NCBI GenBank assembly: GCA_041906305.1
Contig: JAYRJL010000001.1
Span: forward strand, 186,001-250,000
Reading direction: 5' to 3'
DNA length: 64,000 nucleotides
Source: SHVZ01 sp041906305
Lineage (GTDB): Bacteria > Pseudomonadota > Alphaproteobacteria > SHVZ01
This document shows positions 16,430 through 24,208 of this stretch, one piece after another. Every line of letters begins with the position of its first letter. The first letter of the stretch is position 1. Made by a program: the position numbers and the translations under genes. The notes under the pieces were generated by a model that ran no database searches, was not told the origin of the DNA, and worked only from the letters and a program-made list of their open reading frames with translations.

Positions 16430-17131
16430 CTACGCCGCCTTCGCCATCGGCATCTTCAGCTTCAGGTGGTCCTCGACCAGCGCGCGGGCGCGGGCGAGGA
16501 AGTCCTCGCGCATCTCGTCGTTGGTGCGCTGCTTGATGCCGAGCCGGCGGAAGGTCTCGTTGTTCTTCGACTTCGACGCGCCGAAGAAGGCCGGCAGGAA
16601 CGGGTAGTAGCGGTCGATCGCGTCCTGGACGCGCTGGCGGCCTTCCTCGGTCGCGCAGAGCTCGGTGCAGAAGTCCTTGCCGAACTGCGCGTGGAAGCGT
16701 TCCTCCGGCATCGTCATGCGCGCGAGATCGCGCAGCGGATGGAAGGTGCAGGCGAGCAGGTCCTCGACCTGGAGGATCTCGGCGAGATCGGCCAGCAGCT
16801 TGATGACGCAGAATTCCTCCCAGGTCTTCAAGGGGAACTCGAAGATCGAGAGCGGCTGCTTCGCCGTTGGCGTCATCTTCTCTTCCGGCACGCCCAGCTT
16901 CTGCCCGAGCTCGCGGAAGCGCACGTGATGGCCGTACTCCTCCATCGCCACCCGGCAGGTGAGCCACTTGGCGTAGGGCGTCGGGGCGAGGGCGATCGCC
17001 GGCTCGTCGAACACCTGCGCGCCGTAGAGCTCGTTGACGGCGTGGCTGACCACCAGCTTCAGGATCGAGGCCTTGTACTCCTCGCTCTGCCGATGGAATT
17101 CCTCGATGGTCTTGACCTGCGGATGGCTCAT
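16430..17131 (-). CDS. Ferritin-like diiron protein, PaaA/PaaC-type oxygenase component
   Basis: A 233-residue helical protein resembling the phenylacetyl-CoA epoxidase PaaA/PaaC family (phenylacetic acid catabolic protein). Likely diiron ligands are Glu34 (NELYG), Glu64/65 with His68 (AMEEYGH), an acidic helix near 117-124 (LAEILQVED) and Glu143/144 with His147 (MPEERFH). Two ExxH pairs make it a probable active subunit rather than a silent PaaC. No other Paa subunit is encoded nearby, but a 2Fe-2S/FAD reductase lies two genes upstream. I infer a two-component monooxygenase that prepares an aromatic substrate for the gentisate route. The substrate is unknown. Confidence 0.75.
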   Translation of the reverse strand: MSHPQVKTIEEFHRQSEEYKASILKLVVSHAVNELYGAQVFDEPAIALAPTPYAKWLTCRVAMEEYGHHVRFRELGQKLGVPEEKMTPTAKQPLSIFEFPLKTWEEFCVIKLLADLAEILQVEDLLACTFHPLRDLARMTMPEERFHAQFGKDFCTELCATEEGRQRVQDAIDRYYPFLPAFFGASKSKNNETFRRLGIKQRTNDEMREDFLARARALVEDHLKLKMPMAKAA

Positions 17132-17141
17132 GGCGCGTCCT

Positions 17142-18056
17142 CTAGATCACCGGATCGGTGTTGAAGGCCTCGAGATCGGTCTGCATGTCGGAGAAGGCGG
17201 CCCTGATCTCGTCGACCGCCGCGCCCATGCCGCCGGATCCGACCACGGCGCGCTTCGCCGGCCTGATCTGGCCGAAGGCGAAGACTTCCCGGGCGCGCAC
17301 TCCAAGAACCTGGCCGGTGATGGCTTGCGCCGCCGGCGTGGCGAGATAGGCCACGAGATCCGCGACCGCCGAGGCGGGCGCCTTGAGCGCACGCTCCTTG
17401 TAGACGGTCTGGGCGTCGTTCTGCGGCTTGATCGAGTGCGTGATGCGGGTCACGGCAAAGGGCGCGACCGCGTTGCAGGTGACGAGGCTCCGCCCCATGT
17501 CCATCGCGGTCACGCGTGTAAGCCCGATCAGCCCGGCCTTGGCCGAGGCGTAGGCGGCCTGGCCGAAATTGCCGTAGAGGCCGGCGGTCGAGGTCACGTT
17601 GACGATGCGGCCCCAGCCATAGGGCTTGCCGCCGCGCTCGGCCTTCGCCTGGTCGCGCATCACGCCGGTCGCGGCGCGCGTGAGATAGAACGCGGCCGAA
17701 AGGTTGACGCGCAGCACATCCTCGAAATCCGCCGGCTCCAGCTTGAACACGAATCCGTCGCGGAGGATCGCCGCGTTGTTGACCAGGATGTCGATGCCGC
17801 CGAAGCGGCTGACTGCGAGCGCGACGGCTTCCTCGGCCGCGCCCGGGCTTGCGATCGAGCGCGGGAAGGCGGCGCCGCCGAGCTTATCGGCCAGGTCGAT
17901 GGCGAGCCTCGCATCGCCGCCGCGGCCGTCGATGCCGACGCCTGGATCGGCGATCACCACCTTGGCGCCGTCGGCGGCCAGACGCTCGGCGATGGCCTTG
18001 CCGATGCCTTGCGCGCCGCCGGTCACCAGCGCGACGCGGCCCTGAAGCGTGCTCAT
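17142..18056 (-). CDS. Short-chain dehydrogenase/reductase (SDR)
   Basis: A 304-residue classical SDR with an extended C-terminus. The NAD(P)-binding loop is VTGGAQGIGKA, followed by VNNAA, a catalytic Ser in NVTSTAGLYGN and YASAK with Tyr and Lys. All catalytic residues are present. The last 60 residues (AREVFAFGQIRPAKRAV) resemble the extension in SDRs linked to MaoC-type or multifunctional acyl-CoA enzymes. The ATG at 18056 overlaps the stop of the reductase gene as ATGA. It is 10 bases upstream of the diiron oxygenase gene. A role in oxidising a hydroxy intermediate or CoA ester is inferred from context. Confidence 0.88.
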   Translation of the reverse strand: MSTLQGRVALVTGGAQGIGKAIAERLAADGAKVVIADPGVGIDGRGGDARLAIDLADKLGGAAFPRSIASPGAAEEAVALAVSRFGGIDILVNNAAILRDGFVFKLEPADFEDVLRVNLSAAFYLTRAATGVMRDQAKAERGGKPYGWGRIVNVTSTAGLYGNFGQAAYASAKAGLIGLTRVTAMDMGRSLVTCNAVAPFAVTRITHSIKPQNDAQTVYKERALKAPASAVADLVAYLATPAAQAITGQVLGVRAREVFAFGQIRPAKRAVVGSGGMGAAVDEIRAAFSDMQTDLEAFNTDPVI

Positions 18057-19075
18057 GCGCCCACCTTCGGCTTGTCGGCATCCGTATAGAAAGCGTCGGC
18101 GTGGACGTCCTCGCGCCGCATCTTCTTCGAGACCAGGACCGGCGTGACCGCGTCGACCATGACCGGCGGGCCGGCGACGTAGGCCTTGGCGCCGTCGAGG
18201 GTTTGCAAGTCTGCCGCCACCGCTTCGTGCAGGAAGCCGGTGCGGCGCTGCGTGGCGGCGGAGGGCTGCGACAGCACGACCTGATAGGTCAGGTTCGGGT
18301 GCTGCGCCGCGAGCGCCTTGAAACGGTCTTCCAGATATACGTCCTGCTCGTCGCGGGCGCCGAAATAGAGATGGATCGGGCTGCGGCGGCCCTTGTGGAG
18401 AGCGGTCTCGACGATCGAGGCGATCGGCGCCAGGCCCGAGCCCCCGGCGATCGCGACGATCGGGCCGGTATGCGCCTCCTTCAGATGCGCGATGCCGGCC
18501 GGCCCCTCGACCGTGACCGGCGCGCCGACCTTGAGCTCGCTCGCCACATAGGCGCTGACATGGCCGCCCTGCATGTGGCGGATGTGAAAGGCGAGCTCCG
18601 CCTGATCCGGGCGGCTCGCCATCGAATAGTCGCGGGTCTTCTGGCCGGGGAAGGTGACGCGGGCGAATTGTCCGGCGGTGAAGGCGAAGGGGCCGCCCTT
18701 CTCGATCGCCAGGGTCACGCCGGTGATGTCGTGGGTCAGCCGATCGAGCTTCGTGACCTTGCAGTCGAGCCTGCGCTGGGCGTGCAGCGCGATGTCCTCG
18801 CCTTCGAGCCACGCGATCTCGATGTCCTCGTCCGCCATCGACCGGCACGCGAGCACGAGACCTTGCGCCTTCTCCTCGTCGGTCAGCGCGAACTCCGAAT
18901 AGTCGGCGAGCTCGACCTTGCCCTCGATCAGCATCGACTTGCAGGCGCCGCAGTTTCCGGACTGGCAGCCGAAAGGATAGGGAATGCCGGCGTTCAGCGC
19001 CGCCTCGAGGACGACCTGCCCGGGTTCGAGGGCAACGGGCTTCGGCCACTGCTTGATGCGAACGGTCGCGACCAT
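18053..19075 (-). CDS. 2Fe-2S/FAD/NAD oxygenase reductase
   Basis: A 340-residue three-domain electron-transfer protein for an oxygenase. Residues 1-90 form a plant-type ferredoxin with Cys37, Cys42, Cys45 and Cys77 binding the 2Fe-2S cluster. RDYSMAS (148-154) is the FAD-binding motif, and VAIAGGSGLAPIASI begins the NAD(P)H domain, ending near YVAGPPVMVDAV. The arrangement matches BenC, phenol hydroxylase and methane monooxygenase reductases. ATG 19075 is preferred over an upstream in-frame ATG at 19249, which would run into the divergent TRAP gene. It is the first gene of the nine-gene operon and the probable electron donor to the diiron protein at 16430. Confidence 0.9.
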   Translation of the reverse strand: MVATVRIKQWPKPVALEPGQVVLEAALNAGIPYPFGCQSGNCGACKSMLIEGKVELADYSEFALTDEEKAQGLVLACRSMADEDIEIAWLEGEDIALHAQRRLDCKVTKLDRLTHDITGVTLAIEKGGPFAFTAGQFARVTFPGQKTRDYSMASRPDQAELAFHIRHMQGGHVSAYVASELKVGAPVTVEGPAGIAHLKEAHTGPIVAIAGGSGLAPIASIVETALHKGRRSPIHLYFGARDEQDVYLEDRFKALAAQHPNLTYQVVLSQPSAATQRRTGFLHEAVAADLQTLDGAKAYVAGPPVMVDAVTPVLVSKKMRREDVHADAFYTDADKPKVGA

Positions 19076-19115
19076 GGTGCTCGTCTTGCGGCTGTAGAAA
19101 TTTGGAACTATTCTA

Positions 19116-19158
19116 TGTTCAAACGTTCGACAGTCAAATTGTTCGATCGTCAAACAAT
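19116..19158. promoter_or_regulatory. Repeat array in the divergent promoter, candidate MarR operators
   Basis: The 100-base gap between the reductase and dctP genes holds an AT-richer repeat block. A perfect 6-base dyad ATTGTT-N9-AACAAT spans 19138-19158. An imperfect dyad centred on AACGTT, with TGT and ACA ends, spans 19116-19132. The motif TCAAA followed by GTTCGA occurs twice in direct orientation (19119 and 19134). The TRAP operon ends with a MarR gene, and MarR dimers typically bind such dyads in divergent promoters, so autoregulation plus control of both operons is likely. A strong GGGAGG ribosome-binding site precedes dctP. Confidence 0.6.
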
Positions 19159-19175
19159 CGTAACGGGAGGATGCC

Positions 19176-20192
19176 ATGTTCGCACATGCACTTCTGGGAC
19201 TTGTCGCGCTCGCGGCCCTGCCGGCTGCGGCGCAGGACGTCACTCTCAAGGTTCAGCATTTCCTGCCGCCGGCCTCGCCGACGCAGACGCAGTTCATCAA
19301 GCCCTGGGCCGACGCGCTTGCCGCCGAATCCAACGGCCGCATCAAGGTCGAGATCTTCGCCGCGATGGCGCTCGGCGGCCGCCCGCCGCAGCTCTATGAC
19401 CAGGCGAAGGACGGCGTTGCTGACGTGGTGTGGACGCTGCCCGGCTACACCGCCGGCCGCTTCCCCAAGTCCGAGGTGTTCGAGCTGCCGTTCATGGCGG
19501 CCTCCGCCGAGGCGACCGCGCAGGCGACCCAGGAATTCTACGAGAAGCATCTCCGCGACGAGTTCAAGGACGTGCATGTGCTGGTGCTGCACGCGCATGC
19601 GCCGGGCAGCTTCTTCACCGTGTCCAAGCCGATCCTCGCGGTCGACGACCTCAAGGGCCTCAAGATCCGCGCGCCGACGCGCGTCATGAACGAGACCCTG
19701 AAGGCGCTCGGCGCGACGCCGGTCGGCATGCCGGTGCCGGAGCTGCCGCAGGCGCTCTCGCGCGGCGTCGTCGACGGCGCGGCAATCCCCTTCGAGGTGG
19801 CGCTGCCCTTGAAGGCGCACGAGATGGTCAAGCACGTGACCGAGATCCCCGGGTCCCGCGGCTTCTATACCTCGACCTTCCTCTACGCGATGAACAAGGC
19901 GAAATACGACGGCCTGCCGGCGGACCTGAAGAAGGTCATCGACAACAATTCCGGCATGGCTCTGGCGAAGAAGGTCGGCAAGATCTGGGACGACGTCGAG
20001 AAGCCTGGCCGCGACGCGGCGATTGCGGCGAAGGTCGCCTTCCACCAGATGCCGCCCGCCGAGGTCGCCAAGATGCACGCCGCGACCCAGCCGGTCATCG
20101 ACGCCTGGATCAAGGACATGGATGGCAAGGGCGCCAACGGCAAGGCGCTGGTCGAGGACGCGCGGGCGATGATCGCCAGGTACTCGAAGTAG
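19176..20192 (+). CDS. dctP: TRAP transporter solute-binding protein (DctP family)
   Basis: A 338-residue periplasmic binding protein of a tripartite ATP-independent transporter. A signal peptide covers about residues 1-20 (hydrophobic core, AAAQ end). DctP hallmarks follow: VQHFLPPASPTQTQFIKPWADAL, the central KGLKIRAPTRVMNETLKALGATPVG with the conserved carboxylate-binding Arg, and LPQALSRGVVDGA. It captures an organic acid for import driven by an ion gradient. ATG 19176 is chosen over the out-of-frame ATG at 19171. It heads an operon with dctQ, dctM and marR, divergent from the gentisate operon, which suggests that the ligand is an aromatic acid. Confidence 0.92.
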   Translation: MFAHALLGLVALAALPAAAQDVTLKVQHFLPPASPTQTQFIKPWADALAAESNGRIKVEIFAAMALGGRPPQLYDQAKDGVADVVWTLPGYTAGRFPKSEVFELPFMAASAEATAQATQEFYEKHLRDEFKDVHVLVLHAHAPGSFFTVSKPILAVDDLKGLKIRAPTRVMNETLKALGATPVGMPVPELPQALSRGVVDGAAIPFEVALPLKAHEMVKHVTEIPGSRGFYTSTFLYAMNKAKYDGLPADLKKVIDNNSGMALAKKVGKIWDDVEKPGRDAAIAAKVAFHQMPPAEVAKMHAATQPVIDAWIKDMDGKGANGKALVEDARAMIARYSK

Positions 20193-20203
20193 AAGGGTAG
20201 GCC

Positions 20204-20728
20204 GTGACGGGGGAGGCGGCCGGAAAGTCCCGGATCGGGCGGGTGCTGGAGGCGGGTTCGACCGCCCTGGCGCTCGCCGGCGGGCTGGTGATGACCGGGC
20301 TCATGCTGATGTCGATCGCCTCGATCGCCGGGCGCGCGCTGTTCAACAAGCCGCTGTCCGGCGATTTCGAGCTGGTGGAGATGGGAACGGGGCTCGCGAC
20401 CTTCCTCTTCCTTCCGGCCTGCCAGCTCCGCGGCGCCAACGTCATCGTCGATTTCTTCACCACCGGCATGACGAAGCGCGGCCAATCCTGGCTCGATGCC
20501 TTCGGTGCGCTGCTCTATACGCTTGCGGCGGCGCTGTTCGCCTGGCGGCTCGTCTTCGGCGGCCTCGATTACGTCAGCTTCGGCGAGAGGACGATGGTGC
20601 TGGGACTGCCGCTCTGGTGGAGCTTCGTGGCCATCGTGCCGGCGATGGTTTGGCTGGTGCTGGTCTCCGCCTACACGGTCGCGCGCCACGTGAAGGCGGC
20701 GCGCGCTCCCGGGCTCACCTGGGAATGA
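20204..20728 (+). CDS. dctQ: TRAP transporter small membrane subunit (DctQ family)
   Basis: A 174-residue inner-membrane protein with four hydrophobic helices, the small permease subunit that pairs with DctM. Family features are RALFNKPLSGDFELVEMG in the second helix region, the loop LRGANVIVDFFTTGM and a final helix WWSFVAIVPAMVWLVLV. The start is GTG at 20204, 11 bases after the dctP stop. Its stop overlaps the dctM start as ATGA, so the permease subunits are translationally coupled. Confidence 0.9.
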   Translation: MTGEAAGKSRIGRVLEAGSTALALAGGLVMTGLMLMSIASIAGRALFNKPLSGDFELVEMGTGLATFLFLPACQLRGANVIVDFFTTGMTKRGQSWLDAFGALLYTLAAALFAWRLVFGGLDYVSFGERTMVLGLPLWWSFVAIVPAMVWLVLVSAYTVARHVKAARAPGLTWE

Positions 20729-22044
20729 GCGGTCTCTGGATCGGCGCTCTCGGGTTCGTCGGGCTGCTCGTCCTGATGGCGCTTCGCGTGCCGATCGCGG
20801 TCGCGATGATCGTCTCGGCGCTGGTGGGGTACGGCTGGCTCGCAGGGCTCACGCCGCTGCTGGCCTACCTCAAGACCGCGCCGTATGCGCTGTTCTCCGG
20901 ATACTCGCTCTCGGTCATCCCGCTCTTCGTGCTGATGGGCATGTTCGCTTCCGAGGCCGGCATGTCGGCGGCGCTGTTCCGCGCGGCGGACGCCTTCATG
21001 GGCCACAGGAAGGGCGGTCTCGCGATGGCGACGATCGCTGGATGCGCCGCCTTCGGCGCGATCTGCGGCTCCTCGGTCGCGACCGCGGCGACCATGGCGC
21101 AGGTGGCGCTGCCGGAGATGCGGCGCTACGGCTATTCCGGCGCGCTCTCGACCGGCACGCTCGCCGTCGGCGGCACGCTCGGCATCCTGATCCCGCCGTC
21201 GCTGATCCTCGTCGTCTACGGGCTCATCTGCGAGCAGAACATCGCCAAGCTGTTCGCCGCCGCCTTCGTTCCCGGCCTCCTCGCCACCTTCGGCTACCTG
21301 GTCGCGATCGCGATCTATGTCCGTCGCAACCCGTCGGCCGCGCCGGCCGCCGCGCGCGCGACGCCGGATCAGCGCCGCCAGGGGCTGATCGATGCCTGGC
21401 CGGTGCTCGCGATCTTCGCGGTCGTGGTCGGCGGCCTCTACGGCGGTCTCTTCACCCCGACCGAGGGGGCGGCCGTCGGCGCCTTCGCGACGTTCCTCGT
21501 CGCGATCGTCAAGCGGTCGCTCGGCTGGGCGCAGCTCAAGCGCGCGCTGATGCTGACCGCCGAGACCTCCGGCATGATCTTCCTGATCCTGCTCGGCGCC
21601 GATCTCTTCAATTCGTTCCTGGCCTTGAGCCACCTGCCCGACGCGTTGGCGGCGACGATCTCCGGTCTCGACCTGCCGCCCTACCTGGTGATGCTCGCGA
21701 TCATGGCGATCTACATCGTGCTCGGCTGCGTCATGGACGAGCTGTCGATGATCCTTTTGACCTTGCCGATCCTGTTCCCGATCGTGATGGGCCTCGACTT
21801 CGGCCTGCCCAAGGCCGAGGTCGGCATCTGGTTCGGCATCCTGGTGCTGACGGTGGTCGGAATCGGCCTGGTGGCCCCGCCCGTCGGCCTCAACGTGTAC
21901 GTGATCTCCGGCATGGCCCGCGACGTGCCGATGAGCGATACCTTCCGCGGCGTGATGCCCTATCTCTGCGCCGACGCGATCCGCGTCTTCTATCTCGTGG
22001 CTTTTCCCAGCATATCGCTATGGCTCGTCCGGCTTCTCGATTGA
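20725..22044 (+). CDS. dctM: TRAP transporter large permease subunit (DctM family)
   Basis: A 439-residue polytopic permease, about 12 helices, that carries the substrate path of the TRAP transporter. Typical stretches are SVIPLFVLMGMFASEAGMS, CAAFGAICGSSVATAATMAQVALPEM, GGTLGILIPPSLILVVYG and TPTEGAAVGAFAT. Near the end, VAPPVGLNVYVISG closes the second inverted repeat. All are conserved in the family. ATG 20725 overlaps the dctQ stop. Hydropathy and length are normal for DctM. Confidence 0.93.
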   Translation: MSGLWIGALGFVGLLVLMALRVPIAVAMIVSALVGYGWLAGLTPLLAYLKTAPYALFSGYSLSVIPLFVLMGMFASEAGMSAALFRAADAFMGHRKGGLAMATIAGCAAFGAICGSSVATAATMAQVALPEMRRYGYSGALSTGTLAVGGTLGILIPPSLILVVYGLICEQNIAKLFAAAFVPGLLATFGYLVAIAIYVRRNPSAAPAAARATPDQRRQGLIDAWPVLAIFAVVVGGLYGGLFTPTEGAAVGAFATFLVAIVKRSLGWAQLKRALMLTAETSGMIFLILLGADLFNSFLALSHLPDALAATISGLDLPPYLVMLAIMAIYIVLGCVMDELSMILLTLPILFPIVMGLDFGLPKAEVGIWFGILVLTVVGIGLVAPPVGLNVYVISGMARDVPMSDTFRGVMPYLCADAIRVFYLVAFPSISLWLVRLLD

Positions 22045-22055
22045 CCGGTGCCGGG

Positions 22056-22493
22056 GTGAACGACAGGGGTACGAGCGAAGGCCTGCTGCCGGAACTGGTG
22101 GGGTATCACCTGAGGCGGGCCCAGCTTGCGGTCTTCGCCGACTTCGAGCGCGCCATGTCCGGCCTCGACCTCACGCCCGGCCAGTTCGGCGTCCTCGCCC
22201 GCATCGCCGCCAATCCGGGGCTCACCCAGAGCGCACTCGGCCGCGCCATCGGCCTCGAGCGGTCGACCGTCGTCTCGGTGATCGATCGGCTGGAGAAGCG
22301 CGGCCTCGTCGTCCGTGGCGAGGCGAAGGGGGATCGTCGTGCCAACGCTCTCGCCTTGAGTCCCGAGGGCGAGAAGATGCTGCGGGATGCGACGCGCCGC
22401 GTCCGCCAGCACGAGCGCCGCATCGCCCGCGGGCTTTCGCCGTCCGAGGCGAAGCTGTTGATGGGTCTTCTCGGCCGGATCGCGCGGCCCTGA
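22056..22493 (+). CDS. MarR family transcriptional regulator
   Basis: A 145-residue winged-HTH repressor. The DNA-binding region runs LTPGQFGVLARIAANPGLTQSALGRAIGLERSTVVSVIDRLEKRGLV with the wing RGEAKGDRRANALALSPEGE. GTG 22056 is taken as the start; in-frame ATG 22020 would overlap dctM by 25 bases and TTG 22041 by 4, and none has a clear ribosome-binding site. Its place at the end of the dctPQM operon, with dyads in the divergent promoter, suggests that it senses the imported acid or a CoA thioester and represses both operons. This is inference. Confidence 0.86.
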   Translation: MNDRGTSEGLLPELVGYHLRRAQLAVFADFERAMSGLDLTPGQFGVLARIAANPGLTQSALGRAIGLERSTVVSVIDRLEKRGLVVRGEAKGDRRANALALSPEGEKMLRDATRRVRQHERRIARGLSPSEAKLLMGLLGRIARP

Positions 22494-22517
22494 TCTATCG
22501 TCGCTGTCGCCGCCGCC

Positions 22518-24194
22518 TCAGAAGTTGGTGAACCGCGTGAGCGGAATCTGCCTTCCGTCAGGAAGGGTCATGGTCGCGGCGATCTGGCTGGTGAATTGCA
22601 GGGTGACGTTGCCCTGATCGGCGACGCAACTCGGCGCTCGGTAGCCACCGGTCAGGCTCTGGCCACCGAAGCAGCGCTGCAGCGCTCCCTGATAGAGCGA
22701 AGTCGACGTCATGTCTCCGCGCGAGACGTACCAGGTCGCGACGCCTGCCGCGTCGTACATGTAGCCGCTGAAGAAGAGCGTGTTGCTCTGAACCTCGACG
22801 ATGAAGCCGCGCCCGCTCTCGGACTCGTTCCACCACCACCCGGTCTGCGGCATTCCGCCGACGGGCCCGGCGTCGGCGCCGCCGGCGACGATGTCGTATC
22901 GCTCGATCGTCGTGGTTCCGCCAGCCCAGGTGAGCGTCGCCGACGTGGGCGTGGTGAAGGCGAGGGTGAAGGGGCTGACGCCACCGACGTACTGGGCTTC
23001 GCGATACGTGCCAAGCAGGGTCTGGCCGCCTCCGTACTGGTTCAGCGTGCTGCTGAAGCCGGTCGTGGTGCTGGCGCCGTTCGCGAGATACCAGATCGCC
23101 GAGCCGTCTTCCTGGTAGAGATAGGTGCTGACGAAGATCTTCCCGTTGTTCGCCTCCAGCCCAAATCCGCGTCCGGACTCCGCCGGATTCCACCACCAGC
23201 CGTTCACCGGGACGATCGCGGGCGGCACCGCGATGGCGCTAGCACCTGCGGCGAGCGCGAGCTCGCTGCTCTGCGTGAGCACGGTCGGGTCAAGGGCGAT
23301 GAGGCGGCCGGTGCTCGAATCCGTCGCGTAGGCGACCGTGCCGCCGTCCGAGAGGGCGACCGAGCCGGCTCCGCCGACGCCCTGGAACGCGCCGGCGAAG
23401 GCGAGGCTCGCCATGTCGATGGTGTCGATCGTTCCCGCCGACGTCGTGACGTAGGCGGTGGCCCCGTTGGGCGAGAGTGCCATCGCGATCCCGTTCCCGC
23501 TCAGCGTGATGCTGCGGAGCCGGCTGCGGAACTGCAGGGAGAAGACGTCGACCCTCGTCGTGTCGGTGAGCACGAGGAGGAATTGGCCGTCGCCGGAGGC
23601 GATCACGTCCTGGGGGTTGGCGGCGCCCACCGAAAAGGTGTCGACGACCGTGTTGCTGCCGGTGGCGATCACCGAGACGGAATCCGAGCCGGCGTTGGCG
23701 ACATAGAGGAAGCGCCCGTCCTTGCTGAACGCCATGCCGCGCGGACCCGATTGGACCGGGATGTGCCCGATCAGGCGGGTGGAGGCGATGGAGATGGCGC
23801 TGACGCTGCTCGACGCGTTGTTCGAGACGTATGCGGTCTTCCCGTTCGGCGAGATCGCGATGCTGAACGGCTCTTCCTCGACGGCGATGGTGGCGACCAG
23901 CTCGAGCGTGTCCGTCGTGAGCACCTCGACGCGGCTCTTGGCCGTCAGCGCGACCAGGGCGCGATGGCTCGTCCCCGGGGCGATCGCCACCGACTCCGGC
24001 GGCGAGCCGACCTCGACGGTCCGTGTCGCCTGCACTTGCATCGTCGCGAGATTGACCAGAGAAATTGTGCCGTTCGCCGCATTGGCGACGATCGCAGAGG
24101 TCTGGTCGGCGAGCGCGGGCCGATGGCTGAGAGCGAGGGCCAGGGCCAGGGCCAGGAAACGGACTCGGGCGCCGATGGCGATCTTGCCGGACAT
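22518..24194 (-). CDS. Secreted beta-propeller protein with two GWWWN-ESGRGF repeats
   Basis: A 558-residue exported protein. A signal peptide (ALALALALSHRPALA) is followed by a YVTN-type seven-bladed propeller to about residue 320, seen in AYVSNNASSSVSAIS and LYVANAGSDSVSVI. Two C-terminal repeats begin near residues 330 and 451, each opening GWWWN, two or three residues, ESGRGF and later a YLY/YMY and a Trp-Tyr pair. The second repeat contains two Cys that could form a disulfide. Similar Trp-rich repeats occur in secreted proteobacterial proteins, but I know no function. It is convergent with marR and followed on its own strand (upstream) by another large secreted protein. Confidence 0.8.
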   Translation of the reverse strand: MSGKIAIGARVRFLALALALALSHRPALADQTSAIVANAANGTISLVNLATMQVQATRTVEVGSPPESVAIAPGTSHRALVALTAKSRVEVLTTDTLELVATIAVEEEPFSIAISPNGKTAYVSNNASSSVSAISIASTRLIGHIPVQSGPRGMAFSKDGRFLYVANAGSDSVSVIATGSNTVVDTFSVGAANPQDVIASGDGQFLLVLTDTTRVDVFSLQFRSRLRSITLSGNGIAMALSPNGATAYVTTSAGTIDTIDMASLAFAGAFQGVGGAGSVALSDGGTVAYATDSSTGRLIALDPTVLTQSSELALAAGASAIAVPPAIVPVNGWWWNPAESGRGFGLEANNGKIFVSTYLYQEDGSAIWYLANGASTTTGFSSTLNQYGGGQTLLGTYREAQYVGGVSPFTLAFTTPTSATLTWAGGTTTIERYDIVAGGADAGPVGGMPQTGWWWNESESGRGFIVEVQSNTLFFSGYMYDAAGVATWYVSRGDMTSTSLYQGALQRCFGGQSLTGGYRAPSCVADQGNVTLQFTSQIAATMTLPDGRQIPLTRFTNF

Positions 24195-24208
24195 TGTGAT
24201 TGCCCCGC

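Noticed and set aside
19104..19127. GGAAC...CGTT resembling an EcfG promoter near the dctP gene
   Set aside because: The spacer is 15 bases, shorter than the 16-17 expected, and the bases overlap the repeat block better explained as an operator.
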